The position numbers were made by a program, and so were the translations under genes. This document shows, piece after piece, positions 54,066 through 63,625 of a stretch of DNA of 64,000 nucleotides (position 1 is the stretch's first letter; every line of letters starts with the position of its first letter). The stretch comes from Rhipicephalus microplus. Lineage: Eukaryota; Arthropoda; Arachnida; Ixodida; Ixodidae. The notes under the pieces were generated by a model. That model made no database searches. It saw nothing but the letters and a program-made list of their open reading frames with translations, and had not been told where the DNA came from. Location: the NCBI RefSeq assembly GCF_043290135.1, contig NC_134705.1, positions 35,777,771 to 35,841,770 on the forward strand, written 5' to 3'.

Positions 54066-54540
54066 TATCCCATTATATAATCATGGCTATGTGAGCCACT
54101 TCAAGAACACTAGTAATATTCGAATTTTAACACGTAACTACACAGCATTTATTTTACAAGTTACCTGCACCGAATACCTTCTCCGTGCTCATATCTTCAT
54201 GTATGCTCAGTGGCATTGTGCTTTTGTGCAATACAGATAAATTATGTACATGTTCTTGCTTGTCATACTGCATTTCTTTTAATAAACTAATCGTATGAGC
54301 ACCATGATAGATCTGCATAAATACACATGTAGCCGTACTGATGCATACTTAAGCATAAATTTTGACATTGACTTAGATTGGTCGATGCATACAGCTAATT
54401 AGACATCATTAAATTGGAGCTGCACATTTTCATTTGCCTGCGCAAGCAATCAAAGGTTCATAACTACGGCACGAAAGATAGAATGATTCTGCCACAACGC
54501 GCTTTTTAAGGCGTTTATTGCTCAGCATACCTTTTCTGGT
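54066..54540. other. Unassigned stretch
   Basis: No gene or repeat recognised; AT-rich. Confidence 0.4.
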
Positions 54541-54544
54541 GGTG

Positions 54545-55435
54545 GTGGTGGGGCGGGTGCAGGAGGCGGGGTTAGCCTGGACTGCATGGCCGGCAATTGT
54601 TCCACCTGAGCATCTCCTGAGTTTGCAAATTGTCATCACGTGTCAGACAGCCCAGTGTCTCGCAGAAAGACCAACAAAATTTGTTGCACATTCCTCCCAG
54701 TTGCCGCGGGCCTTTCAGAAAAATTGACGTCATCAACTGTCCGGTGCATATGACAGCCTTTTTGCAAGGTGTGGATCATCGCTGCTCTTTGCACATCAAA
54801 CTGTGGGCAAAGCCAAATGAAATGTTTAATATTTCTGATGTCACCACAGAAGGCACAGAACGGGGAAGCGTAAGTCTTGAATGACCAGGCCGGGGTATAT
54901 GTGGAGCCGGTTCTTATGTGTTACAGCAGCGTCGCGTGTTCACGAGAAAGTCCATGAATTACACATGCTTGGTATGAAAATTAGCAGATCGCCTTGAAAT
55001 GATTGTGTATCACAACTTTGTTGTTCCTGTAAGTCTTGGGCGTTCTTACTTTTGGAACAGATGTCCGTGTTGCGCATGCAAGGGGATCAGCCTTTTCATT
55101 GCCTCCGATGTCAACGTGGGACGGGATCCACTGATACTTTATATAAAACTCTTACCAATTAGGTGTTTAATCAGTGCCAGAGATTGCCTGGGGTACTTTT
55201 TTTGAGGTAAGCACTACAACATCTCTGTCAGCACTACAACATCTCGTGCAGAAAGGAACCGCAATTTTCGCAGAGCAGCCGTGATTGCAGCGCTTTCTAC
55301 CGTTCTGGACAAAACCACGCGATCCAGGCGGCCCGACCATGTCACGCCAAGGCAGGGTATGCAGAAAGCCACTACGCAGCTATCCGTTTGTGTGTACACT
55401 TATCCGTCGGTGTACACTTGTAGGTGGCCGCGGTA
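54545..55435 (-). pseudogene. RNase-H-type LINE, 3' part
   Basis: On the minus strand RNase H begins at about 55430 (HLQVYTDG) and continues in the frame 55399-55214 (AFCIPCLGVTWSGRLDRVV, ESAAITAALRKLRFL). After frame breaks come WIPSHVDIGGNEKAD near 55120, then a cysteine pair CAFCGDIRNIKHFIWLCPQF near 54850 and a helical tail to about 54640. A CCACCACCACC end lies near 54535. This is the C-terminal part of an I-superfamily-like ORF2, as at 2900-3704. Its upstream part is cut off exactly where the 3' tail of the L2/CR1-type LINE lies, so that LINE probably inserted into it. Confidence 0.75.
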
Positions 55436-55455
55436 CATTTCATTTCATTTCATTT
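55436..55455 (-). repeat. Pentanucleotide tail of the LINE
   Basis: Four units of CATTT on the plus strand (AAATG on the minus strand) follow AATAAATG. Short 3' tandem repeats instead of poly(A) are typical of CR1/L2 elements. Confidence 0.88.
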
Positions 55456-55724
55456 ATTCCACCTTAAAGGCCCGGAGGCATTACATAAGGGGGGGCGGCG
55501 TACAAGGTATGTCGAACAACTCAACAAAACTCGAAGGGTTCCAAAACGTAAACATTCAAAGAACAATGAAAAAAAAGGTACAATATGCAAAGTAAGACGC
55601 CAATATTACCAAATGCAAAATAAAAAAGTAATGGTACAAAGGTAAGCTTCCAGAGAAAAGTGACGACAGTTTATACATTAGTTTAAAAAAAAGTATTTAA
55701 ACATTGGCAGGGAAAACAGCACAT

Positions 55725-58520
55725 TCAGTTAGATTGCGACATGTGACATTTTAGCTTACTGCGGAAAATTTGGCGGTTATTACACGTGACTATATTATCA
55801 GGTAGTTTATTCCACAGTGTTATCCCATTGGGAAAGAAGGAAGTAATCATTGCAGAAGTGTGTCCATTTATTGGTGCGATAGGGTGACTGTGGTTTATGC
55901 GGGATGAAGTTCTGTGTGATGGTTGAAGGAGGACGTGCCGTGATTGAGGGTGATAATAGAAAGCATGCATCAGACACAATCGAGAAATGATACGACGAGA
56001 TTCGAGGGACGGCAGTTTCAATGATTCTTTTAGTGCAGTAACGCTGATATCGTTAGAGTATTGGGAGTAAATAAAACGGGCAGCGCGGTTCTGAATCCTT
56101 TCTAAATCGTTAGTTAGATATGTTTGTGAGGGTTGCCAAATTGAGCAAGCATATTCTAGTTTCGGTCGGACGTACGTTTCATAAGCTAATTTTTTAATGT
56201 CTGGTGAGGCTAATTTTAGGTTGCGGCGCAGGTATCCGAGAGTGCGTGAAGCTTCTGAACAGATTATTTGAATATGGGTTGACCAGGATAGCGACGATGA
56301 CAGATGCACTCCGAGGTATTTGTATGATAGGGTAGGGCTAATGGGAACAGACTTTATGCTATAGGTAAATTTTTCTGGGCTCTTTTTGCGGGTGAATGAC
56401 ATAATTTTACACTTAGTTAGGTTTAACGGCATTAGTGACTTATCACACCAAGTTACAATTAAATTTAAATCATGTTGAAGTTTAATGCTGTCGTCTGGTG
56501 TGCAGATTGGAGAGTATAAAACGCAGTCATCGGCAAAAAGTCTTAATTTGGTTAGCACATTGGTGGGTAAGTCATTTATGTATATTAGAAAAAGGAGCGG
56601 GGAGAGACAGGCACCTTGGGGGACGCCGGACGTTACGTCGGAAAGAGGTGAGTCGTGGTCATTAGCGCTGGTGAACTGCTTACGGTTTTTTAGAAAATTT
56701 TCTATCCAGAAAATTATGTTGGGAGGGATTCCAAGGTTGCATAGTTTAGAGAGTAAGAGGTTATGAGGAACACGGTCGAATGCTTTAGAGAAATCTAAAA
56801 ATATGGCGTCAGTTTGAAGATTTTCATCCATGAAGTGAAGAATATCATGTGTGAATTCGGCCAGTTGTGTTTCGCATGATAGTTGTTTCCGGAAACCATG
56901 TTGGTGATCGAAGAAAAATTTGATGGATTCCAGATATGTCATTAGGTTTGAAGCTATAATATGTTCGAGCATTTTAGATGGGATGCTGGTTAGGGAAATA
57001 GGTCGGTAGTTAGCTGGGATTGCGCGGTTGCCTGATTTAAAGATGGGAATAACCTGAGCTTTCTTCCAATCGTCTGGGACGTTTCCTGTTTGTAATGATT
57101 GTGTGAAGATTAGGCAAAGTATTTGGCTTGAGACAGAAACGGTATTTTTTAGTAATTTACTGTTAATACTGTCGCAGCCCGCCGAGGATGAAACTTTAAG
57201 ATTGTTAATGAGTAGGAATATTCCTTCTGGGGTAATTTCAATTTCTGGCATCGCTACAGCTGCAAATTCGGGCAGTGTTACGGTATCAGTGGTGTTGGCA
57301 GAGGAAAACACAGACGTAAAGTGGTCATTTAAAGCAGAAGCGCACTGGTCAGCCTGTATTGGTTCTCCGTCAGCGTTAGTGAGGCTTATTCGATTAGATT
57401 GTGACTTGGGGGACAGCATGCGCCAAAATTTGCTGGGATTTGATTGAAGAATTGATAGTAGGTCATGGGAAAAGAATTTGATTTTTGCAGCTTTTAGTTC
57501 GGTTAAGTACTGATTAGCGCACGCGCGGTAGCGCTCCCACGCAGTTGAACTTTGGCTTAGGCGGGCCGTTCTGTACAAGCGTTTCTTTCGGTTACAGAGT
57601 AATTTTAGCTGTTTGTTAAACCATTGGCAGTTTGAATCTGATTTAATGAGGGTAGAAGGAATGTATTTGTTTTTGAGGTTAAGCATTGTAGTCTTAAAAA
57701 GTTCCCAGTTACAGTTGACACTTCGTTTTAGGTGCGTATTCCTAAAGTTTTCTAAGAAGTTGGCGAGTTCGTGATTAATCGCATCAAAATTTGCTCTCTT
57801 GTAATCCGTGATTACCTTCCGTGTGGGTGATTTCTTTTTAAGCGGGGAGGCGATGCAAATATGGATTAGGTTGTGGTCACTAAGACCAGGGAGCGTATTA
57901 ATGGTTTTTATGTCGTCAGGGCTCGAAGTTAGCAGGAGGTCTAGTATGTTATTGCCCCTGGTAGGGCACGTAATAGCCTGGTGAAGGTTAAAATCAAGGG
58001 CAGTGTTTAAAAATTGTTGCTCTTTAGATGATGTCCCATTCGACGCTGAAAGCAACGACCAACTGATTGAAGGATAATTGAAGTCCCCAAACAAAAATAT
58101 AGGTGCATTAGAATGTTTATTTGTAATGGTGTGGAGGGATTGATGAAGTAGGTCGCAGAAGTCGGGGTGGCTGTCTGGCGGCCTATAGCAGACGCCAAAA
58201 ACAAATTTCGAGGCTCCGTTGGAGACAAGAACCCAGATTAATTCTATTTTATCGTCATGGAAAATAAGTGAGGATGCTAGAGTGTTTTTAATAGCTATGA
58301 GCACGCCACCTCCTTTCTTACTTTTGCGATCCCGGCGAAAAATTGTAAAATTTAAATTGGATGGAAACACTTCCGTATCTGTGACGTCATCATGCAACCA
58401 TGTTTCAGTTAGTATCACCATGTCAGCACTGATATCATTTATGAAACTGCAAAGTTCGTCGCGTTTAGGAATTATGCTTCGTATGTTAGTAAATGCAATG
58501 TTTATGTTTAGAAATGCCAT
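55725..58520 (-). CDS. LINE ORF2: endonuclease and reverse transcriptase
   Basis: 931 residues, uninterrupted. It nicks target DNA and copies the element RNA by target-primed reverse transcription. The N-terminal apurinic-type endonuclease has TNIRSI near residue 12, TETWL near 40, GDFNYPSISW near 148 and SDHNLIH near 214. RT follows: KAQVIPIFKSGN and NYRPISLTSIPSKMLE, DAIFLDFSKAFDRV near 570, SGVPQGACLSPLLFLIYINDLP near 620, the catalytic LFADDCVLY near 660, and YKYLGVHLSSSLSW. The C-terminal domain is leucine-rich and lacks RNase H. The start ATG at 58520 gives the usual endonuclease N-terminus and lies 45 nt after the ORF1 stop, suggesting reinitiation or a bicistronic RNA. Confidence 0.96.
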   Translation of the reverse strand: MAFLNINIAFTNIRSIIPKRDELCSFINDISADMVILTETWLHDDVTDTEVFPSNLNFTIFRRDRKSKKGGGVLIAIKNTLASSLIFHDDKIELIWVLVSNGASKFVFGVCYRPPDSHPDFCDLLHQSLHTITNKHSNAPIFLFGDFNYPSISWSLLSASNGTSSKEQQFLNTALDFNLHQAITCPTRGNNILDLLLTSSPDDIKTINTLPGLSDHNLIHICIASPLKKKSPTRKVITDYKRANFDAINHELANFLENFRNTHLKRSVNCNWELFKTTMLNLKNKYIPSTLIKSDSNCQWFNKQLKLLCNRKKRLYRTARLSQSSTAWERYRACANQYLTELKAAKIKFFSHDLLSILQSNPSKFWRMLSPKSQSNRISLTNADGEPIQADQCASALNDHFTSVFSSANTTDTVTLPEFAAVAMPEIEITPEGIFLLINNLKVSSSAGCDSINSKLLKNTVSVSSQILCLIFTQSLQTGNVPDDWKKAQVIPIFKSGNRAIPANYRPISLTSIPSKMLEHIIASNLMTYLESIKFFFDHQHGFRKQLSCETQLAEFTHDILHFMDENLQTDAIFLDFSKAFDRVPHNLLLSKLCNLGIPPNIIFWIENFLKNRKQFTSANDHDSPLSDVTSGVPQGACLSPLLFLIYINDLPTNVLTKLRLFADDCVLYSPICTPDDSIKLQHDLNLIVTWCDKSLMPLNLTKCKIMSFTRKKSPEKFTYSIKSVPISPTLSYKYLGVHLSSSLSWSTHIQIICSEASRTLGYLRRNLKLASPDIKKLAYETYVRPKLEYACSIWQPSQTYLTNDLERIQNRAARFIYSQYSNDISVTALKESLKLPSLESRRIISRLCLMHAFYYHPQSRHVLLQPSHRTSSRINHSHPIAPINGHTSAMITSFFPNGITLWNKLPDNIVTCNNRQIFRSKLKCHMSQSN

Positions 58521-58565
58521 AGGACGGATACACGTGTTACACGAGGCGGAATGATTGCAAACCCG

Positions 58566-59519
58566 TCATGTTCTGCCAACAGAGGTGGCTTCCGATGATG
58601 CGCTGTTTTCAAATGTAATGACGGGTGAGTTCCGAAGTTCTGTGACTTTATCAGTTTTCGCGTCATAGAAGTATGATTTATTTCCAACAATAAGTTTGTC
58701 AACCCTCAGCTTAAATGCACACTTTTGTGGCCGAATGAATTTGAGTAATTTAGAGCGTGCAAGGCGAGTGGCTGCTGCAAAGTCTTCTCTTACGGCGAAG
58801 GTCGTATCTTTGAGCTTAATTCCGCAGCTCAAAATCTTTTCTTTTGTTTTAAAGTGAGCGAGCTTTATCATGATTGGCCTATTCTTGTCTGGGGCAAATT
58901 TTCCGATCCGATGAGCACGTTCTATGGCTCTTGGTTCGAGCGTAATATCTAGTTGGGCGGAACAAAAGTTTATGACGTTAAGCTCTGATTCTTCCCAAGT
59001 TTCTTTAACAGAGTCCTCAATACCTAAAAAGAGAAGGTTATTGCGGCGCAGTCGATTACTAGCGTCGGTGTTAGCAGCTTTTAGCGTTTCAATTTCATGT
59101 TTGATTTTGGCGGCGTCATCGGGTACGGCGCCCGATGAGAGTTCGATTTGGACTGTTTCTAGCGCTGAGATTCGGTTTGTTAGTGCTGAGAGAACTGTTT
59201 CATGGTTAGTTTGTACTGCCTTGAGCTGATTAATATCTTCACGAATGGTTAAAACGGTTTGCTCGATCTTCTTGATAGCGTCTGATAGAGGTTCTATCTG
59301 TGCTTTAGTTGGACCGGGGTTTAGTTCCACATCCCCTGATAGTAAGAGTATCAACTGTGACAACAATTGTAGGGTGAACACATTGTAACAAGTACATAGC
59401 CAGTTGCGCAATTTCAAGTCGTAGGGGCACGACACCGTGACAAGGAAGTAGTTATTGGTATAGTATTGTTTAGAATGGGTAAGGTAACCAACCTGGAAGG
59501 TGAGCAGCGGCGTGAACAT
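58566..59519 (-). CDS. LINE ORF1: 2A leader, coiled coil, RRM-like RNA-binding protein
   Basis: 317 residues if it starts at the ATG at 59519, whose downstream sequence leaves the monomer array. Residues 1-69 form a leader ending in a hydrophobic run and GDVELNPG, a 2A signal, so ribosome skipping would release a 69-residue peptide and a 248-residue ORF1 protein starting with proline. After the 2A come a heptad-rich coiled coil (IKKIEQTVLTIREDINQL onward, about residues 80-150). An L1-ORF1-like RRM and C-terminal domain follow (RRNNLLFLGIED, ERAHRIGK, RPIMIKLAHFKTKEKIL). It should bind LINE RNA as a trimer-like particle. An ATG farther upstream is possible because the 300-bp monomers keep the frame open. 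Confidence 0.88.
   Translation of the reverse strand: MFTPLLTFQVGYLTHSKQYYTNNYFLVTVSCPYDLKLRNWLCTCYNVFTLQLLSQLILLLSGDVELNPGPTKAQIEPLSDAIKKIEQTVLTIREDINQLKAVQTNHETVLSALTNRISALETVQIELSSGAVPDDAAKIKHEIETLKAANTDASNRLRRNNLLFLGIEDSVKETWEESELNVINFCSAQLDITLEPRAIERAHRIGKFAPDKNRPIMIKLAHFKTKEKILSCGIKLKDTTFAVREDFAAATRLARSKLLKFIRPQKCAFKLRVDKLIVGNKSYFYDAKTDKVTELRNSPVITFENSASSEATSVGRT
59310..59336 (-). promoter_or_regulatory. 2A ribosome-skipping motif, GDVELNPGP
   Basis: The nine codons encode GDVELNPGP, which fits the 2A consensus D(V/I)ExNPGP, preceded by a leucine-rich stretch (LILLLS) as in known 2As. 2A sequences are established in several APE-type LINEs and picornaviruses. Here it lies at the head of ORF1, where it would cut off a leader during translation. 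Confidence 0.9.
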
Positions 59520-60144
59520 TATGCGCCAACCGGTGTCGTGCCCCGAGCTTTTGGTGATGTTGTGAAGATTATGTAGGCCGCATTGGCCCCACGTGGTTGG
59601 TGACGTCGACGATGAGAAGCGTTGCCAGGCGTAGCTGCAGGCGCGGGCTGGTATCAGCGGGCTGACGATTGGTGACGAAATCCGTGGTTGATCCAGATGG
59701 CTTGAGGGCGCTATGGGCACGGGTAGGTCACCGGGTGGTGACCAAGCGCAGTCGCCCAGGCCAACGGTGTCTGCAACCCAACAGGCCACGATCTGGAAGG
59801 TGAGCAGCGGCGTGAACATTATGCGCCAACCGGTGTCGTGCCCCGAGCTTTTGGTGATGTTGTGAAGATTATGTAGGCCGCATTGGCCCCACGTGGTTGG
59901 TGACGTCGACGATGAGAAGCGTTGCCAGGCGTAGCTGCAGGCGCGGGCTGGTATCAGCGGGCTGACGATTGGTGACGAAATCCGTGGTTGATCCAGATGG
60001 CTTGAGGGCGCTATGGGCACGGGTAGGTCACCGGGTGGTGACCAAGCGCAGTCGCCCAGGCCAACGGTGTCTGCAACCCAACAGGCCACGATCTGGAAGG
60101 TGAGCAGCGGCGTGAACATTATGCGCCAACCGGTGTCGTGCCCC
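59491..60144 (-). repeat. Array of 300-bp 5' monomers
   Basis: Two full 300-bp units (59491-59790 and 59791-60090) are identical except at the second base of the unit, where one has C and the other T. They are followed outward by a partial 54-bp unit (60091-60144). The array lies at the 5' end of the LINE, as do the promoter monomers of mouse L1. Because 300 is a multiple of 3, an open frame runs through all units and the initiator-like ATG near the inner end of each unit stays in frame. Confidence 0.93.
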
Positions 60145-60800
60145 CTGGTGGTGCTCAAAAGGTCCAGCACAAGAAATTTTGCTTCCGCGGCTGGAATGGT
60201 GCACTTCGCTGGTTGCTTGCGTACGCTGAAGTTACACGCAACATGCACAAAACATCATGGCGGTTCCATAGGGCGCCAGTTAGGCAGTTTCAAGCCAAAA
60301 TAATGAAATGTGTGCAGTGCCGTGGTAAAATGTGAGCCAGTTGTTGCTCTTAGCCGCCGGAGAAGCGCCGTGCCTGCGAAGAACTCGCGCAGTCTTGACA
60401 GCCGCGTCAATAAGGCCTGAGACGCCAAAGGGCAGAGTGGACAAGACTCGGCTTCATTGGCGACCTTCGTGTTCGAAGTCGCCTGAGGAACTTCCATCGC
60501 CAAGCGAAGACCCTTTCTGTGCACTGCCTCTTGTGCCTCTTTCTGTGCATTGCCTTTTGGCGCCCTCTTGGCGGGTTTTCTGCTCACCCCGCTCACCCGG
60601 CCTAACGTTGCCTCCACAATGGCGGTGTAGATAATCGAATAGTTGCGTCACCGAACACCTGCGTCGAGAGCTGCGGTGCCACCACCAGTGCCTCCTCCTT
60701 CTCTCTCTCAACGTTGCTCTCTCTGTCTCATCCGTCTTTCAAATGCGTTGGGTTAGTCTGAGGTCTTGGTAGCTGTGTGAGTTCTAGCGAACAGGCGCAT
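60145..60800. other. GC-rich stretch without recognised gene
   Basis: It is higher in GC and CpG than the sequence on the right, with tracts of CTCTCTCTC near 60707-60730. The minus-strand frame from 60617 to 60255 and the plus-strand frame 60332-60634 mirror each other, as expected from composition. It could be a promoter region for the candidate exon. Confidence 0.3.
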
Positions 60801-60805
60801 CTTCA

Positions 60806-60898
60806 ATGGTGGTCACGCATGACACCGTGTTCGAAGTGACGCTCGGATTAAGGAGTATTCATGGAGCGGCGGACACGGCCAACGTGGGCCAGTTAACG
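60806..60898 (+). CDS. Candidate first coding exon of a host gene
   Basis: The ATG at 60806 opens 31 codons (MVVTHDTVFEVTLGLRSIHG, then AADTANVGQLT) that run straight into a consensus donor site CG|GTGAGTG at 60898/60899. The exon lies in GC-rich, CpG-containing DNA after a CT-rich tract, as expected for a promoter-proximal exon, and outside all recognised transposons. There is no family match from memory and no downstream exon was found; 60900-64000 may be intron. It may also be chance. Confidence 0.3.
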
Positions 60899-63035
60899 GT
60901 GAGTGAACTGTTTTCGTAGGTAGTAATCATACAGCGCTAGCTGGGCGCCTGCAGCAGCTCTGCCGAAGTAGGCTGCCAGCCATTGACGACAGCATGCGTT
61001 CGCGGGCCTGTTGCAGATGCCCGATTAAACGTGTCACTTAGCGAGTTCACACTGCTATGCGCGATGTTGCGCAAGTGCCTGCGTCACTCAAACAGTGAGT
61101 GATGTGATCACCTTACAAGGGCGCGATTAGTTGCTGATCGCACATTGGCTCTGCACTGCCGGAAGTGCTTGATATTGTTTCAAGATGCGCTTTAGGCTGG
61201 ATCGTAATAACATTTCTATTAATACTCAAATGTGCAACGTGCTTCTGTAGGTGTTAGCGTAGAAAAAAGAAAGAAAAAGAAAAAAATATGTACACAGGCG
61301 CACTGTACGAAATGACTTTTTTTGCTTAAAGACGGTATAGATTGAGGTGCTGATACGCCGCGATGCTCTCAGCACGTGCGCGTCGGTCTTTTAAAATATT
61401 TGGTACACGAGTCACCAGCAACAGGGAAAGATATAGTAGACTTCCAAGGGGGCGTTGTTGTGGCCATCGCCGTGCGTTGTTTTCGCTCGTTTGTGTTTGC
61501 TGTTTTCGTGCTATGCTTTCATCTGCGATAACGTTCGGCGTTATAACAGAATCGAGGGAGTATACGGGACTGTTGGAGCTATGTGCGGTAGCTCTAGCAT
61601 AAGCCATGGCTAATGCAATGTAGGCACGCGAAGGTGTCGTTCGCGCGCGAAGGTGTCGTTCGAGCACTTCTACTTGCTTGATTGTGTTTACTGAGTAATT
61701 AAGCACGGGTAACGTTTGTAAATCTCGTGGTCAATAATCGCTAATAGCGTGCCCCTGATTGCTATCAGAGAATGGGCTTGGTTGTGAAAATATGCCAGAC
61801 GCTTTTTCTGAAAGCAAGCTTTGAAGAAATTAAAAAAAAATAATTACATACGTGCTAGGCAGTGCCTATTGCAGGCCCGCAACTCTTTAAAAACTGGACG
61901 AGTTATCACATTTTTATTAAATTACAATGAATTAGGATGATTGAATTATAGATGACCGATTTATGTGCTAGATTAGGTGCACAAAATACATGTTCGCAGC
62001 CGTACGTCTAGAAAGCAGGCAAATAGGAAGCACAGTGTCTAATTTGGATTAGATGCCATGGACGGAGCTTCTTGTGAGGGTAGAAAGAACGAGAAAATTG
62101 TTCATTTTTGATGCCTTTATAGAGGCAGTCAGAATTACACTGATTGCTGAATTGTCACAATTCCTCAAATTGTTAGAGGCTTGATTAAAGTCAGTAAATA
62201 TCTTACTTTTTTTGCAGACCTCTTCGCTAGTGCCACGCCCAAGATCATTTGTTCTCATGTTAAAGAGAAAAAAGAGATGCCTTCACTGTTTGTACATTAA
62301 GAGGTAAATTTCTTGTGCGTTTTGATGAATGCTACATGTTCTGAACGTTGTACTTTAAGAATTGTTTTTCACACTGGCTCATTACCCTGTAAGGAATTTC
62401 ATTCCTAGGTGAGTTGAGGCTTTCGTGAGTACCATTTTTGAGCTGTAGTCTTACACTTCACCTCAATTCGAGAACTCCGTATGCTGGAAAACTATCTTAT
62501 CTTTATCATACGAAATTATTGGAATGTATGGGTTGTATGCTTCGAGTTCAGTGTAATGTCAATTACACGCCATTTCAAAGGATACACACTACACATTCTT
62601 CATATATGGTGCTGCCAGAACAGCACGGACATAATTTGATTAGAAGTCACATTTGCTCTTATTTCAGAACGAGAGAGTTCCGCTGACGTCCTGCGTAGTC
62701 TACCCCGGCCCCAGCCTAGAGCAAGCCTAGTTCCTGAACTTCCACGTGGATGGCCAAAAAATCTTCCGTGTCAGTAATGACGAAGAAGGAGTGAGAGCAC
62801 TGATGAGTTGATTTTTTTATATTTTCGACATTGTCTACGGCCACAAGGCCTTTAACAACCACCGTGATAGAGTGGCTTTTTGTCGGCGTGAGTTTGGAGT
62901 TTATCAAAGAAGTTCTTCACGCAGTACAACGCTGAAAATTTAAGTGTCACAATGCCTGAACAACTTTTTCTAGTGTGGTCATGGTAGATGAACAAATATT
63001 CTTAATTGTGTAAATTAGTTTGCTTAAATATAGCC
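60899..63035. other. AT-rich stretch, nothing recognised
   Basis: No coding or repeat signal was found. The frames at 61326-61706 (minus) and 62438-62686 (plus) are not like any family. If the candidate exon is real, this would be its first intron. Confidence 0.35.
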
Positions 63036-63039
63036 GGAC

Positions 63040-63625
63040 CAGTCCATGCCAAACGTCCCAGCCAATTTGGCGACCATCTGAAATGTTTTTGAAAAAAATT
63101 GTGCTGACTTACTATACTGAAACAAAGGACTGCTAGAATATTTCAGCGAGGAAAAAGTTTTGTTCATGTGGCTGGCTTCTGAACTTCCAGGCATAATGCC
63201 GTCTTGGTGCTGTTTGTGGAAAATTTCATTTTAAACTACCGCTTCTTTTTTCTGAAGCAAAATTGGTCTACATGTTAAGTAAATGTGCTTGTGTAAGGTA
63301 TTTGAAGCTCAATTATTTTAGTGCATTTTTTTTTGCCGCATTCTCTTCCAAAAATCAAGCCAGATTGTCTTATGTCTCCATTTTTATTGCAATATTGCAC
63401 TTTGTATGAATATCTGAGCAGTGAATACTTACTGCACAGAAAGTATATTTTGAGGGAAAAGTATCTTTAGACCTCTCAAGCTGCTGAAATATACGAGAAA
63501 ATATCATGAATTTCACAAAATCGTGATTTTTGCCCGTATTCGATGCAATTTGCTCCATGTTGTGATACAATGAAAAATCATCGTTATACCTAACTTGTAA
63601 GTAAATAAAATTTTTTTTATAATAA
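63040..63625 (+). repeat. Repeat Y, single arm
   Basis: It matches the left arm of the palindromic repeat at 52380-52985, with the same order of blocks (GTGCTGA, CTAGAATATTT, CTACATGTTAAGTAAA, AGACCTCTCAAGCTG). It ends near 63625 without the VNTR or the second arm. Confidence 0.7.

Larger units (their letters stand above)
55436..60144 (-). mobile_element. L2/CR1-type LINE with intact ORF1 and ORF2
   Basis: On the minus strand the order is: 54-bp partial plus two full 300-bp monomers (60144-59491), ORF1 (59519-58566), a 45-bp gap, ORF2 (58520-55725), a 289-bp 3' region and a short (AAATG)n tail. Neither ORF has an internal stop. The size (about 4.7 kb), the separate ORFs and the FADD catalytic box fit the CR1/L2 group. 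No target duplication was found. It looks recent and possibly competent for retrotransposition. Confidence 0.93.

Noticed and set aside
59520..60248. N-terminal 243 codons of the 560-codon frame upstream of the LINE ORF1
   Set aside because: They translate the 300-bp monomers twice and some flanking DNA; the openness follows from the unit length being a multiple of 3. The probable start is the ATG at 59519.
61326..61706. 126-codon minus-strand frame
   Set aside because: No domain, no splice or promoter context and low-complexity composition; probably chance.
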